Shown: positions 26,901 through 39,200, counted from the first letter of the stretch. The stretch: 64,000 nucleotides of DNA from Polytrichum commune (GCA_950295325.1 OX485808.1:7692501-7756500); one strand, 5' to 3'. Numbers and translations: made by a program. Notes: a model not told the origin generated them from the letters alone.

Positions 26901-29680
26901 TGGGTACTAGACCCAAACTACATCAAAGCCCAAGTAGTAAGGGTATGCAAAGCCACACGGCTACCTCCATGATCCCTCCCGGTTCGCTTGCAAAACCATC
27001 ACCTTGCATCCCGGGAACCGACCCCCTTGCATCCCGGGAAATGACCCTTTTGTGCTTTGTGGGCCTACCTCCTTGGCGTTGTGAATAGAATGACTAGAAT
27101 AGGCATTGACAAGCCACCCTAATCCCACCTTGAACCAACCCGAGATAGAGTGGAGCCCGTCACATACCCTACATGAAGGTCGTGGAGGCCGCTATGAGGT
27201 GGCACCACTAATGGCACCTAAAACCGTCACTCCGTGGGCCCAGACACTCCTACACCGCCGGGTACGGTTCAAGGTTGTAGAGTGTTGGCAATTGGGAGGC
27301 GTTTATAGGTGTTGGTTTTGGATGGGGTGTTGGTTTTAGCACCCTCTACCTTATATTGGTTCAATGAGGGTTGCTCTCAATTTGGCATTCCAAGAGGTGC
27401 TAAATTGCGTTTGGCCCTTAATGAACCGAAATAGGTTGGTGTTTATTCAAATTCAAACACTACTTCCAAGCTAGCACCACAAGTGGAAAGAAATTATTGG
27501 TATTGTATGTAAAACAACCAATGGGAAATTATAAGGTCTCAACTTCCTACAAATAGTACAATGAGTTAAAGGTCAAGTCTAATAACTTGAGTTTTTGGTT
27601 AAGGATTTTCTGGCACTGAATACACTGCATTCACTTGACCATACTGTATGCGTGCCTTTTATGCCATAATGCATTGTTTTTCTTGTCTGCTATTAGAGCA
27701 ACTCTTGCGGTCAGTAGAAAGTGATCCTCTCGGTAATCATTGGCTTTCTAAGTGTTTCAGTGCAAGACTGCATGCTCATTCCACCCACAAAGCCTACATG
27801 TTTACCAAATCCTTATCGCCCACTGATTATTAAGAGGGAGAGGCAATCCTCTAAACCCCTCTCACCCTCAAGAAGCTAGGGTCAAAGGACTTTAGAGAGT
27901 CGCCTCTTTCTCAATATTCGTTGGGCAATGAAGATATATAAGATGTATGGATCTTTGCGTGTGAAATGAGCATGTCGCATCAGCCCAAAAAAATTTGGGA
28001 GCCCATTGTTGAAAGAATCATACTTTGACCATAGGAGTTGCTCTTACTATGATAGGAGCGTGGAGGATGAAGTTGTGGTGGTTGTTGCAAATCCTGATTC
28101 TAAATTGCAATTTTCTATGTCTCCTTATTGTGGGTCAAAGGGCTTAAGAGGGTCGTCTCTCTTTCAATAAGCAGTGGGCAATGAGATTTATGATGCATAT
28201 GGACTTTATGTGTGAGTTGAGCATGCGGCATTGGCCCAAAAAACCTCATAAGCTGATTATTGAGAGAATCATTTTACAGTGAGCATAGGAGTTGCTCGTA
28301 ATATAATAAGGAGCGTACAGGATCAAGTTGTGGTTGGTTTTGCAATTCCTGATTCTCAATTGCAATTTTTGTGTCTGTCTCCTTATGAGTGAGTTTGAGT
28401 TTAAGTTGTTGATTGCTGACTTTTTAGGGCCTCTGCTGCGAGCTGGCCGGTGGTGTATTGAGAAATGGGAGTCGTTAGAGGAAGATGAAGAAGGGCGGGC
28501 ATTGACGGAACGGATTGAGCGGTGGCTTGAGGAGCCACTACAACGATCCGCAAATCAACCAACAAAAACATCATCAATCACCTCCTCAACCGACGAAGGA
28601 GGCTCAGAATTGGAGGACGACGAAGAGGGTCTCGAGATTTGGAATGCGGCGAGGCAAGCGGTGCCTCGTTATGAGGCCGTGCTCTCCTCAGCGGGGTCGA
28701 GGGGCATTTTGATACGGAGGATACTTGTCCGCATGGGACTATTGCCCCCAGAAAGTCCAAGGATCCCGGAACCGACTCTCGATCACCCAGACCACTTGAC
28801 ACGAGAGCCGTATCTCCGACCTAAGATGCTCGAGCGAGTTTCCATGCGCGACATTTGGCGTCCCGCGTCGAAATCCGCGTGTGGCGGAAACCCGTGGAAG
28901 AGAACGCAAGTCGCGTTCTCGATTTTCTTCTCGCGCTCAACACTGCAGGAGCCCGCGTTCCAAGAGCTTGTGCTCCTCTATAACCAATCGGGAACCGACC
29001 AAGAGGAGAGTGGCTTGCAACTCCACACGTACACGAAAATCCCGCTTCCAGACCTAAAAGTTGTGTTTCCGAGCAAAAAGCTCTCGTTTCGGTTGATCGA
29101 CACGGTGCGGCTCGATCTTGCGACATTGGCGGGACTCTTTGCCTTTCTCGTCAGCCACAAATTCGACGACCTGTTAAGCTCGCCGTCCGCATTTGCGCTC
29201 GACTTGATCGCGAGTGTGTCGTTAATTGTGTACGTTGCCCGTGTCGCGTTAGGGTATAAGCAAACGGCCGACCGGTACCAACTTCTCGTGAACAAGACGT
29301 TGTACGAGAAAACGTTGGCAAGCGGCTTTGGCGTCGCGCATTTCCTCTTGGATGCGTCCGAGGAGCAGCAATTCAAGGGCGCCATTCTCGTTTATTCCCT
29401 CCTCCTCGCCGGAGGGAAATCATCGTCATCACAACATTGCATGTCGTTGAAAACGCTTTCCAAAGTCTGTGAGCGGTACTTGTATAATAACTTCAAAGAG
29501 CAAGTAGAGATGCCGATGCAAGAAATCGTTGCTGTTCTCCTGCGCCTTGGTCTCGTCGTCGAAGACCGAACGAAAGACGACACGTTCATCTCCGCTCTCC
29601 CAGATGAGAAGGCGATTGCTGCTTTGCAACAACGGTGGCTGGCACTCATGTCGAAACAATCGATCTGGAGTGTTCGGTAA
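23920..29680 (+). CDS. DUF3754 family membrane protein, probably plastid (3 exons)
   Basis: Exons 23920-24627, 25673-26489 and 28428-29680 join in phase (donors GAG|GTAAGA and ACAG|GTATGC; acceptors CACAG|GATG and TTTTAG|GGCC) to give 925 residues. I chose the ATG at 23920; the upstream in-frame TTG is not a plausible plant start. The Ser/Arg-rich first 60 residues look like an organelle transit peptide. Exon 2 begins an acidic stretch and then has RIPVPRQTYIAVSK and LESVLHAEHKSVLEELR, and exon 3 has a hydrophobic pair (TLAGLFAFLVSHKF; ALDLIASVSLIVYVARVA) and QEIVAVLLRLGLVVED, all features I associate with plant DUF3754 proteins. Biochemical role is unknown in the family. The gene is riddled with tandem duplications in its leader, both introns and last exon. 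All three exons are open, so it appears functional. Confidence 0.82.
24834..25640 (+). repeat. Three tandem copies (about 225 bp) inside intron 1
   Basis: Copies near 24834-25060, 25192-25415 and 25416-25640, plus a partial start near 25061-25100, share GTATTGTATCC, CTTCAGGTCAT, AGAGAATTTCT-like text and GCACTTTCTGCATTTGCCTC. The third copy ends just before the splice acceptor at 25671-25672, so the duplication abuts exon 2. Confidence 0.75.
26650..27480. mobile_element. Degenerate inverted-repeat element in intron 2
   Basis: The left side reads TGCTTGGAGGTAGTAGTTTG and later AGGTAGAGGGTGCT followed by AAACCAACAC. The reverse complement of the right side reads AGCTTGGAAGTAGTGTTTG and AGGTAGAGGGTGCT followed by AAAACCAACAC. 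The paired blocks face each other about 0.8 kb apart, as in an old DNA transposon or fold-back element. No coding capacity or clear target duplication. Confidence 0.4.
27877..28385 (+). repeat. Two tandem copies (about 254 bp) inside intron 2
   Basis: Both copies contain GGGTCAAAGG followed by an AGAG block with GTCG(C/T)CTCT, then GTGGGCAATGA-like text, CATAGGAGTTGCTC, CCTGATTCT and AATTGCAATTTT, ending in CTCCTTAT. The second copy runs to just before the exon 3 acceptor at 28426-28427. Confidence 0.75.
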
Positions 29681-29705
29681 AATGGTTGACCAAACATTTG
29701 ACTGG

Positions 29706-30017
29706 AAAACAGCGAGTCAAGGGTGCCATTGTAAGGTATTCCCTCCTGCTCACTGGATGAAATCTTCATCTTCACAAAAGCGCATGTCGTTGAAAAAGCT
29801 TTGCAACGCGTGCGAGCGATATTTGTATAATATTTCGAAGAGGAAGTGGAGGTGCTGATACAAGAGATCGTCGGTTTTTTCCTGCGTCTTGGGCTTGTCA
29901 TCCAAGTCCAAACCAACAAAGACACCATCTCTGCCCTACCAGATGACAAAGAGATTGCTGCTTTGCAGCAAGCAGTGGTTGCCGCGCATGTCGAAACAAT
30001 CGATCTGGAGTGTTTAG
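29706..30017 (+). pseudogene. Tandem, decayed duplicate of the DUF3754 terminal exon end
   Basis: This stretch is an imperfect copy of 29363-29681: both have GCATGTCGTTGAAAA, TTGTATAAT, AAGAGATTGCTGCTTTGCA-like text and end in CATGTCGAAACAATCGATCT. The copy has short deletions and insertions that break the frame, and many CpG sites of the coding copy are changed to TpG or CpA here, as expected for a methylated, non-coding duplicate. It directly follows the stop codon and may lie in the 3' UTR. Confidence 0.75.
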
Positions 30018-30061
30018 TAATTTGGCCATCCTTTCATTTCTCATGTTATCAACCACTTTGA

Positions 30062-31135
30062 GGCCACGACCAGTTGAATCTATGCATAGTAAACTATTCC
30101 AGAATGAGTTTGACTCGCAATGCATTTTCAATCTCACATCTCACTTCACACATCTGACAGAAGCTCACACCTGAGTTTTGGGTACCAATTTTGTCAGGTC
30201 ATGTAACATAGCCATTATTTTATTGAAGATGTTGATTGTCGCACTGAGTTTCCAGATTTGTCTCAATGCGCCCTTGTGCTACTGAACCCATTGTATTCTT
30301 GTAACTTTCATCACAAACCTTCCTGAGGCAAAATTATCCTGTCGAACTAACACAAACAAATTATTCATTAATATGTTGTGATTGCTTTATTTTCTTATTT
30401 TTTTCTAATACGTGCCAGATTGTGGTACTATGCAAAATACTACATGAAAGTAACACGTATACACTATAGGATATTGCAATATACACCACTAGATATAAAT
30501 TTTAGTGTAGGAATTACATAATACACCACCCATTGGAGATTTGTGATGTCAAGAAAACTTCATCACATGCTTTTATAAGGTAAGTAAGGACTATTAGTAA
30601 AAGGTAAGAACACAGATTATCTCTCTGTTTTCCAAATTTGATTGGAGTCATGTGAGAAAGCCATGGTTTCAAGGACATAAAAGGTGTTGATTGTATCACT
30701 GAGCCTCTAGGTTTGTCTCCTTTGCTCCTGTGCTAATGAACACTTGTTAGTAACATACACAAACATTATATTCTCTAATTTGGGACTTTTTGGGCATTTT
30801 GAGACATTTACAAACATCAGAACATGGAGAAAATCACACCAGGTTCGAACCAAATTTGTAGAGAGCATATTGGAGAATGTTGGAAGATGCAAATACTTTG
30901 AAGCGGGTGTTCATATCAAGAACCCAAATAAGAGCTCACATCAAGATGGTTTAGGTAGGGCAATCCAAACATTAGATCATATTGAAGGGGAAATCGTATG
31001 ACACTCATATTATTGCAAATAGAATATACCACGTATGGCATGTAAATTGAATTGCATGCTAACACCACACATCCATCGGATAGTGCAACCCAAAATCATC
31101 CTGCCTATGTCCCAAACCCCTACGCCAACGATGGC
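30062..31135. other. Spacer between DUF3754 gene and element copy A
   Basis: No gene seen. This is where the outer end of the older element copy A should lie, because the inner copy ends 556 bp after its last stop codon. I found no CAGGGTTGTC-like terminus here, so the end is lost or too diverged to see. Confidence 0.35.
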
Positions 31136-32790
31136 TTATTTAGCCTTGGAGACTGCATCTTTTTCTTTTGCCGCCGATTCTTTTGCTCCCATTACTTCAA
31201 CATTCCTAAAAATCTCTGCCCCGCGACTATAGCAAAGGTTGGGACGTGGGCCCTCCATAACACATTTTGGATTCCGTCGACTGCCCGAATTATAAGACGA
31301 AGAATTTGAATACGATGAAGTGGATTGTCTTGCATTTCTGGGCATGGAGTACAAACGCTCCAACTCGATGGATGCACTAGACCGCGGAGGTTTAGGGTTG
31401 AACGCAACCTGCAATGCATTAACCAAGAAAACATGTGTTAGTTTGAGGAGAAAGATCAAAATATGTTACACGCTCCTTTTAGGATAGAAGGATTGTAATG
31501 TGTGGTTTAGCTATGGATGGGGGGTCACCATGGCACGAGGGGCACTCACGTCCGAGTTGGCAAGGAAGGGCAAAGCATCCCGCAAAGGAATAGGGAAGGG
31601 TCCACTCTTTGCAGGCCGAGCATCCATCCGCAGCCGCCGTTGAGGTGTAATACTGCCACGGGGCTAAGAGTGGGATGCCCGGACGCAGTTGTGCTTTATA
31701 CCCTTGAGTGGTGACGGAGTTGGAGATTGTCGGAAGATTTGCTTGGGTGGGGGGCTATCGACGACGCCGACATCAAGAGGCTCCTTGGAGTAGTCAATGG
31801 TGGACGTGGCATCGCAAATGGTCTCTTAAAAGAAGCTTCCCAAGTTTGAGTCACTGCCAACCTCAAGAGAGGGCTCCAAACGTTGATGCCCAAATTAAAA
31901 CAAACAAAACCCAAGGGAAAGAGGAGAGGGAGCATGTGAAAATCGATGTACATTTGAGGCATATTTTACACAAATGGCACACCATGTACTATCTCAAGTG
32001 AGTTTATTATATTTCGCGTGAGCGTACAACTCTCTGTACATATAGTCCCTCGGATCCATGTATCTCTCACTTATTGGATTATAACTTAGAAATTGGGGCA
32101 CGGGTAGTCCGCTCCCCACGAGCGTCTGAAGGTATTTAATGAGGTCTAATAAAAAGCGGTCTTGGACCTTCCCGACCGTCCATGTAGGGCAAACTATGAA
32201 GTTGGAGGTCGGGTTCAAAATGTTTTTGGAAGCACCGTCCTCCACCATTAGCGTGTTGTCACCGGTGGGGCGAACGTCATAGGGACAACCAACCATAATG
32301 GGACGTTGGTCCCATATAATTGGCTTCAAAACCTTAAGATATTGATTTACGGCGGGGTTGTTGGGCTTTTTGACAACCTTGTAGTCGGGGGTGTATAAAG
32401 TTCTACAAGACTCCTGTCCTAGGACCAAGCAGGGGGTTGGAGGCTCTTGAAGATGAACTCCACGACTGCCTGGGTGTTCTCAGACTTTGTAGAGCTCCAC
32501 ACGATCACCCACCATTTTGATAGGGCCGGGCAACCTGCAGGAAACGTCGAAGCCACGGCCAGAGGTACACGAGCTTGCTTTTGATGTACGCGGGGGGGCC
32601 ATTGTAGTTCGCGTTTTCGGGCTTGCAGAAAGGCACCGTGGGGACCCTAGGACAATGCACGCATTGAACAAGGACCCCGTTGAGATCTAACACCAGGAAC
32701 CAGGTCTTAGGCGGCAAAGGCGGCGCGGGTAAAATCGGGGGTGCCACCACGCTGTCCTCCACACTTCTTGGAGAAGACCGGTGGGGAGTT
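31136..32790 (-). pseudogene. Copy A: broken FCP1/HAD-like cargo gene
   Basis: Reading the minus strand from about 32790: a Pro-rich start, TWFLVLDLNGVLVQC (HAD motif I region with Asn at the second Asp), frame changes near 32500-32430, then NTLMVEDGASKNILNP (motif IV region). The middle part has TIDYSKEPLDVG and GVVDSPPPK; the last exon follows an acceptor ATTGCAG near 31412 and contains CYSRGAEIFRNVEV. Every block has a counterpart in the same order in the intact gene at 51969-53635 (VDYSKDSWFEDG, GVVDSPPPK, GYSRGAEIFRAMDA). Several frameshifts and one or more stops show copy A is dead. Coordinates of the 5' end are approximate. Confidence 0.75.
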
Positions 32791-33257
32791 GTGACGCTAT
32801 GCTTCGATCCCTGCGGAGATAAGCGAAAAAAGGCGGCGACGGCTCTGTCATGCTATGTCCATTTCAAACATAACAAAAAATTTGTGCAAACACTAGAACA
32901 ATTGAACCATTGGTGGCAACTGAAATGCACGAGGGGAACATATCACAAGATACATTTCAACACAAAAACAAACATATGGGCACCAAAAATAATAATTTTA
33001 TTTTTACAATCCTCTATGTACAATTTTACTTGGGCGAACCACGTTGAACGAGCCATTCATACTATCCTAATTGTACATCTACAAAATTGTTTGTGTGCCA
33101 CCAAGATCGAGCGTAATCGAGCGCATGAAGATGGAGGGATCAACTCGGGGGGGGGGGGGGTGAAGGGCGTGAGTGATGGGCATGGGGTAGGGGTGGGGGT
33201 GCAGTTCCTCCTACCTAGGGGGACACGACCACGCCAACAAGACAATGACCTAGGAAG

Positions 33258-34951
33258 TTTGGCTCGATCGACCCAAATTGGGAGGTCTCAATATATTATC
33301 TCACCCTGGTCATATTTGGATGTCGTGGAGGCCTTCACCGTCTCTGCTGCCCCTCTTCTCTCACCACCGCCTTCTCTGACGACATCAACAACCTTCTCTT
33401 GCAAAGGTTCAGTATCAGGCCCTTGTCCTAAACCAACCTCCGCATGTACATCATGCATGGGTTCAACGACTTGGTTAGGAGTAGAAGTATCACCAGGCCC
33501 TTGCAGGCCTTTAACATCTAACATGGTTGTGTCTCTTTGATATCCATGCCCGTCAAATGGAGACTGAGCTGCAGCAGGGTTTGGGTCGCTTGACCCAAAA
33601 AAATTGTATCGGGGGAGCCGCTTTGGGGCACTGGAGGGGCGGGTGGGTTTGGGTCGAGCGACTCAAACATTATGGGGTCGTCTTGTTGGTGAAGGGGGGG
33701 GGGAGGCATTACTATCGGTGGCCAAAGTGGTGGGGGGCCCAAGGGGGAGGAAGCTCTGGGGACGCGCCAGATGTTGGGATCGTCCACTTGTTGCACCGGG
33801 GTGTATGGAATGTGGTGGGGTCGCATCATGTGTTGGAAGCTGAAGGACGGCTGCGGGACGGATTGTTGAGGGATGCTCTATGCAGGGAAGCCGGGGGGCA
33901 AGTGTGGAAAGGAGCTCAAGGTAGCCACCACCAAACCTTGCGCCCACATTCCTTGTATCACCTACAAGATGAAGTCTGTGCTGGATGGAGGCTGGGCCAT
34001 CGCCCTTTGTCGCTCTTGCTCCAACAGGAGAGCCCTCAACTCTGCGACTTCGTTCCGCACTGAGGGTTCTTCTACAGCAACCTTGTACAGGCGGATATAC
34101 TGCTCCTCGTCCCCGAGCATCTTATTGTTAGCCTTCTCCACAGTGAGGAGTACAGGTTTCACCTTCACCATGCCTGCGAATGCTGTTGGGAGGGAGGATC
34201 CGACCTGAGCCGTTTGGCGAGCTCCATGTCGTCCTCGTCCTCGCTACTTATGGCAATGGTCTCCTCCACTGCGTAGTCGCCATAGAGCCTCTTCCCCTTT
34301 AACCTCCTCCTCGCCCTGAACGTGGCAGTCGCATCCCTAGAGTACATGCCCCTCACATCGTCCACCGTGAGGACGGGCACCAACTTACTCTGCGGGGTTG
34401 TCACCCACATAGTTTTCTTCCATTGAGGGGCTTCGGATTCCTACGTGTAACCCGTTGCCCCTTCTTTGACCTCCCCCTCCGCCTTTGTGTCCTCTTCTTC
34501 CTCTTCTTCCTCCTCCTCCACCTTGTCACCTGGCCCCCGAGACGATGTACCCGGATGCAATCCAACGAGAGGTTCGGGTGCTCCAACCGGGGTCTTCAAG
34601 GCAATTTATTCAGGGTTGATATGCCTCGCCATATCCATCAGGTTTTCACCCCCTCAACGATCTCCTCGACTAGCTCCCTGAGATCCAATCGAGGATGTCC
34701 ATCTTCTTTGCTAAGGATTTTTGGGTTTTGTAAAATTGAAGATCTCCATCCTCTATATAGGAGTAGATGTTCAAACCCAACATCTGCACATTCCCAAAAC
34801 ACTTGTATTAGAATTACGCTTATTAAATTACACCAACAAGAAGAAAAAAAAACAAAAAAAAAACAAAAAGACATACCAAACAAACCAGTACCTTCTTTGG
34901 GTCATTCAACCCAAACCAACACAGTGCCTAGTTTGGGTCGCTCAACTCAAA
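33258..34951. repeat. Copy A palindromes, consensus TTTGGGTCGNNCGACCCAAA
   Basis: Five 20-bp near-palindromes were found: 33258-33277, 33580-33599, 33648-33667, 34896-34915 and 34932-34951. Each differs from perfect symmetry at the centre or in one or two arm bases. The last two lie in the intron 34784-34980. The 33580 and 33648 copies lie in a frame that can be read as tail coding sequence (FLGQATQTL and MFESLDPNPP). None was noticed outside the copy A gene region. Confidence 0.7.
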
Positions 34952-35289
34952 CTATGAACCAACTATTTGAAGTTACTTACCATGGTAGCATAGATTGGTT
35001 TGGAGCCCCTGTAGACGTTGAAAATAAACTCCCCTTTCCTTGTCAAAGCCCTCATGATCCGTAGGTAGAACTCCATCCGCAACTCGTCGGCAGTATAGTT
35101 GGTGTATTTGGCCTCATCGTAGAGGCATTTGTTGGCACCCAAACCCTCTAGAACTTGGAAGAGTTTCTCCATCTAGTTTATGTGGTGGTTCTCCACCTTT
35201 AGCAAGTTTGCTTTGTACATAAAGTACAAACACATTATGTTGACGACCTTGGTTTTCTTGTCTTTCAACGTCGTGTACACCCCCTCCGC
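33288..35289 (-). pseudogene. Copy A: 3' part of broken ParB/methyltransferase-like gene
   Basis: The minus strand from 35289 reads AEGVYTTLKDKKTKVVNIM then CLYF, a stop near 35173, ELRMEFYLRIMRALTRKG and FNVYRGSKPIYATM, ending at a donor ATG|GTAAGT (exon end 34981). The next exon starts at 34783 (GCAG|ATGTTGGG; MLGLNIYSYIEDGDLQF, AKKMDILDW), then shifts frame. Farther on, SRDATATFRARRRLKGKRLY and ISSEDEDDMELAKRL match SRPDIDSYRASRRQRN and LSDEDEDEVRLYAS of copy B. A coiled-coil-like and Pro-rich tail follows. The intron sits at the same codon boundary as in copy B. The upstream part of this gene is at 54192-54897, displaced by the inner transposon. Confidence 0.8.
35282..35289. repeat. Target-site duplication, left copy (CCCTCCGC)
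   Basis: The eight bases CCCTCCGC directly precede the left terminus and recur at 54192-54199 directly after the right terminus. Because both termini are flanked by a C/G, a 9-bp duplication with a terminus one base shorter is equally possible. Confidence 0.9.
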
Positions 35290-35630
35290 CAGGGTTGTCT
35301 ATTGTGTCGTGACGGAGGCTAATCTCGGCATAATGTCGTGCCGTTACGACACGTATCCGTCACGACATTATGCCGGATGCTGTCTTTATCTTGACGGACT
35401 TGAATTTTACCGAATTCTGTGTGTAATTACATTACCCCATTTCGGACACGTAGGATGTAAGATGTCCACGTGTGATGACATGTCAGCAAAGTAAAGGTAA
35501 AGTGGGGAAAAAATTACTAGCGCCCGTCCGCGCCCCCCCCCCCCCCCGTCCGCCCCACACCCTTCTTAGTCATATTTTACTACTTTGATTTTAATAGAAA
35601 CACTATATTCGTTATTTGGAGACTTTGGAA
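35290..35630. repeat. Left end: terminal and subterminal inverted repeats, hairpin
   Basis: After the 13-bp terminus come TGTCGTGACGGA (35305-35316), its complement at 35356-35367, and a 15-bp perfect stem CGGCATAATGTCGTG / CACGACATTATGCCG (35326-35340 / 35361-35375) with a 20-base loop. A run of 15 Cs lies at 35533-35547. At 35598-35626 a 29-bp block containing ACTATATTCGTTATTTGGAG is repeated exactly, inverted, at 53942-53970 near the right end. Confidence 0.85.
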
Positions 35631-36243
35631 AGTCTCAAAATAAATTGGACCCATAGTTTCGGATGCGAATATTATGAACGTAGGGAACATCGGGAACATC
35701 GGGAACAATTACATCATAATGTTTTAGAAATCCATATGCGATGGAACTATATATTACTAAATATAGTAAGTATGGGGATGAGAATCAAATGACACAATTA
35801 CACGATTATTTGGTTTTTTGGGGATTGTGTTGAACAAAAGTAATGAATCCATAAATAGCCATCTAATTTTATATGTATTGACTCTTGGATGCGCATCCGA
35901 AACATAAAGCTCTTGGCCTATTGTGGTTGAATTGAATGGCATATCCCAATTGCAACAATACTTAAAATAAATTGACAATGTTAATTAGAATTTACAAATT
36001 AACATAATATGCAATATTAAATAGTTTGGATTCCACATCCGTAAATATAAACATATACTAGAAAACATTTGATAACGTATGGGAAGGATGATTCCACATC
36101 CGTAAATCAATACAGTCATGCAATAATATTATACTAGTTGTAATCTATAAAATGTGTCTAATATAATATTCAACCCCAATGTCATATATTAATGACAAAC
36201 AAATACACATTTCAACTAACTTTGGTCCTGACGTACGTCAATA
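35631..36243. other. AT-rich region downstream of the transposase gene
   Basis: Non-coding as far as seen. It contains an imperfect palindrome around TTGGATGCGCATCCGAA (about 35886-35902) and two copies of GATTCCACATCCGTAAAT near 36028 and 36091, which are half-sites of the same palindrome family. Confidence 0.5.
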
Positions 36244-39200
36244 TCATTCCCCCTCTTCATCTTCATCTTCAACTTCATTTCCATTTTCAAGATCGTTTTC
36301 CGCAGCTGCGATACGTGCCAAGTTGTCTTTGGCAAAATCTATATGTTTTTGCGGGATGGTCATTGTCTCTGATTTCGAACCTTTGCGTGGTTTCCAAGCA
36401 CAAAGTATGGTATCTGTGTTTATCCAAACCGGTTCGTATGATGAGTCCATTGTCCATTTGAAACCTTTTTTGGTGTCCCACCCTAAATATATCCGGAGCA
36501 CATTTTGATCTTTGGTGCTTGGACGGCAATATTCCACCTCAATTTGGCGAAAATTTGGACTAGTTGGAACAAAGTTTGGTGATGACAATGCTTTCACCAA
36601 CCAAATTGGCTTGGGATGACCCTCATCCCCAGCACGTACGAGCAGCAAATAAACTTCGTGGCAATCAACCCCAACACGAAACGACGGCTCCGGTCGATTG
36701 CGAGCAGGGCCAACATAATGATCGTCCGCAGCGAACTCTTCACGAACGTCCCTATTGTTGAACAACATGGCCTCAGATTCCACGACTGTCACTCGACTTT
36801 GTGGCCAAAACCCTTGTGTCAAACATGAATGTGTATCAACATCGGGTGCTATCAATGCCGTGCGAATGCGATCCCAATACGCAATCAATGGTTCGTGGGT
36901 ATCCCTAACACGTCTTGTGATGTCTTCCTCGCACAATTCTTTCCAATACTCAATGAATCCGGATATATCTTTTGTTGATTTCTGGCCCATTCCTCATGGG
37001 GCTGGGTGTGCAAGGCTTCGGCTCACCATTAGGTAGCACACATTTGCCATCTTCGTTTTTGCGCCAAATGAGTATCCCTTCCTCCGGACCCCAATTCGGG
37101 GAAGTGCACAAAACTTTGAATTGCATGGCGGGCAGACCATCGTCACGCATATAAAATCGGAATTGTTGAGCCTTGGTGTGGTCCATTAGTCGGTCAGACC
37201 CTTTAAGAATGAATGGTTTTATAAACCGTTTGAAATCGGGCACTTCTTCAATCAAATGTGGAATGACTGGCACATTGTCCAAATCCATATATGATTTCAT
37301 GAGAAGAGGAATTGTCGGAAAATTCTCCTCGTGCAACTTCATACTCCAACGTCCAAATGAAGCGTCGATGTCATCGTGCGTGTGGCCAACCATCAAAAAA
37401 GACACAAACACTTCTTTGAAAATGCCCTTGGCTACCAGCAATGACCAGAAACAAAACACGTATCGACATTTGTTATCTTTGGCACAATTGTCAAGTTGCA
37501 CGTGTAGAGTTCGAGGCAAAGGTTTAGCAAGAACTGGTTGTTCAGGCGGTTCTTGAAGTGAAGATAGACAAACTTCCTTCCCCTCTAGCACAGCCTCATA
37601 AATCGGAGTTGTTCCACATCCAACAAAAAGAGTACGCGAGGATGATGTTGGCGGACTCTCAAGATCTCGTAGAAGTTTTGCAAAAGACCCTACGGTATGA
37701 TTGGCGTCGCCTGGATAGAAATCCAAGCCATAATGTGCATACTTGACGTCCACATGGCCATGTGCAATCATACCTGAATTAAGACATACAAATGAGAAGT
37801 ACATTCCAATATCATATATATGAAGGAAATATGATATTGCCGCAAGTAAGGAACAACCATGCACAGACGAGTTACGGATGCGCATCCGTAACTCTTAAAA
37901 ATGAGTATGTGGGCACGCCAAAAAAATGAAAACCAACGAACCTGTGACAGATATTGGCAGCTTGAAATATCCATCTGTGGCCTTTATTTTCTGCACATAA
38001 CAAGGGCAAGCGGTCTTCGCATGGTCCATTTTGTCATGAATGATTGTCAACACCTCGTTCGGCCTCATTATCGATAAGGCGCGATTCTTGTAGTAGTCTT
38101 GACGGTGTGTCTCCTGGTTGTTGACATGCTCAATGTATTTCTGTTGATGTCTGGTGTGCGACTCGGTCCCTATTGGATGTGCGTCTCGAAGGCCTTTATA
38201 TTTTTCACAAGTAGAACACCTAGCAAACTTATCCCCGGGTCTCTTCGTAATGTATTTAGCGAACTGTTGATTCTTGATCACACTCAATTTTGACAACGAA
38301 ATCGGCCCACATCCAACTTCATTGACATCCACGAGTATGTTCTTCCATTTTGTCCCTGTGGGTAAAACCATCTGAACAACCTTTTCCCCCGACGGCAAAG
38401 TGCGTGTCTTGTGTGGCATCGCATCCGCTAATGGCATAATGATGGTTGACAGAGTTGCAGCCGCTTGGAGTGTTGCCTCCCTGGGTTTCTTTGTACTTGA
38501 GTTGCCATGGAACCGAGAACGCCTTCCTTGCAGCGAGTAGTTCCGGAACCCATAAAAATCTGCCTTTGAAACGGCATGAATAATGTACCATGCCCGGCAA
38601 CAAACTTCTATATTTTCCAAGGTCACAACCTTACAACCTCCGGCATCCAAGTGCATGTTGCGATGTACTTCAAGTTTCTTGGCAGACCGCATACGAAAGT
38701 CGGCAAGCCACATCTCTTGCCTCAAAGATTTGATTTTGTCACGGGGAAATAGTTGGCAGCACTTCTTCGCACAACAATCCTTTGTGGCTACGGACCTAAT
38801 AGATGTGTCTCCCAATGTATGATCTCGACGACGTTGCGTGGGTTCACGAGGCACACGAACGGAATCATATTTACGACGACCTTGTCTGGGACGCATTGTG
38901 GCGAACAAAGACTGTTGCAGTTGCTCAAATCGGCGTGATTGATCCCACAAGCTCACACCATTGTGATGAACACTTCGCAAAGGCCATCGACGGAGAGAGA
39001 ACCTCCAACTAGGAGGCACTTCCAATGGAAGTAAGGAGTTCAATATACACACCCCAACATCGTCCTCCCCGAGGGGTTTTGCATCAATACAATCCGTTGG
39101 ATTCGAGTTTCTACAAACACCGTTGGCCACGGGAACGGCACATGCATTGAATAGTACAACATCAAGATCAACCCACTGCTCCCGCGAATAACCCTCACAT

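Noticed and set aside
28578-29949. Antisense frames over DUF3754 exon 3
   Set aside because: They are shadows of the GC-rich sense exon and the decayed duplicate behind it.
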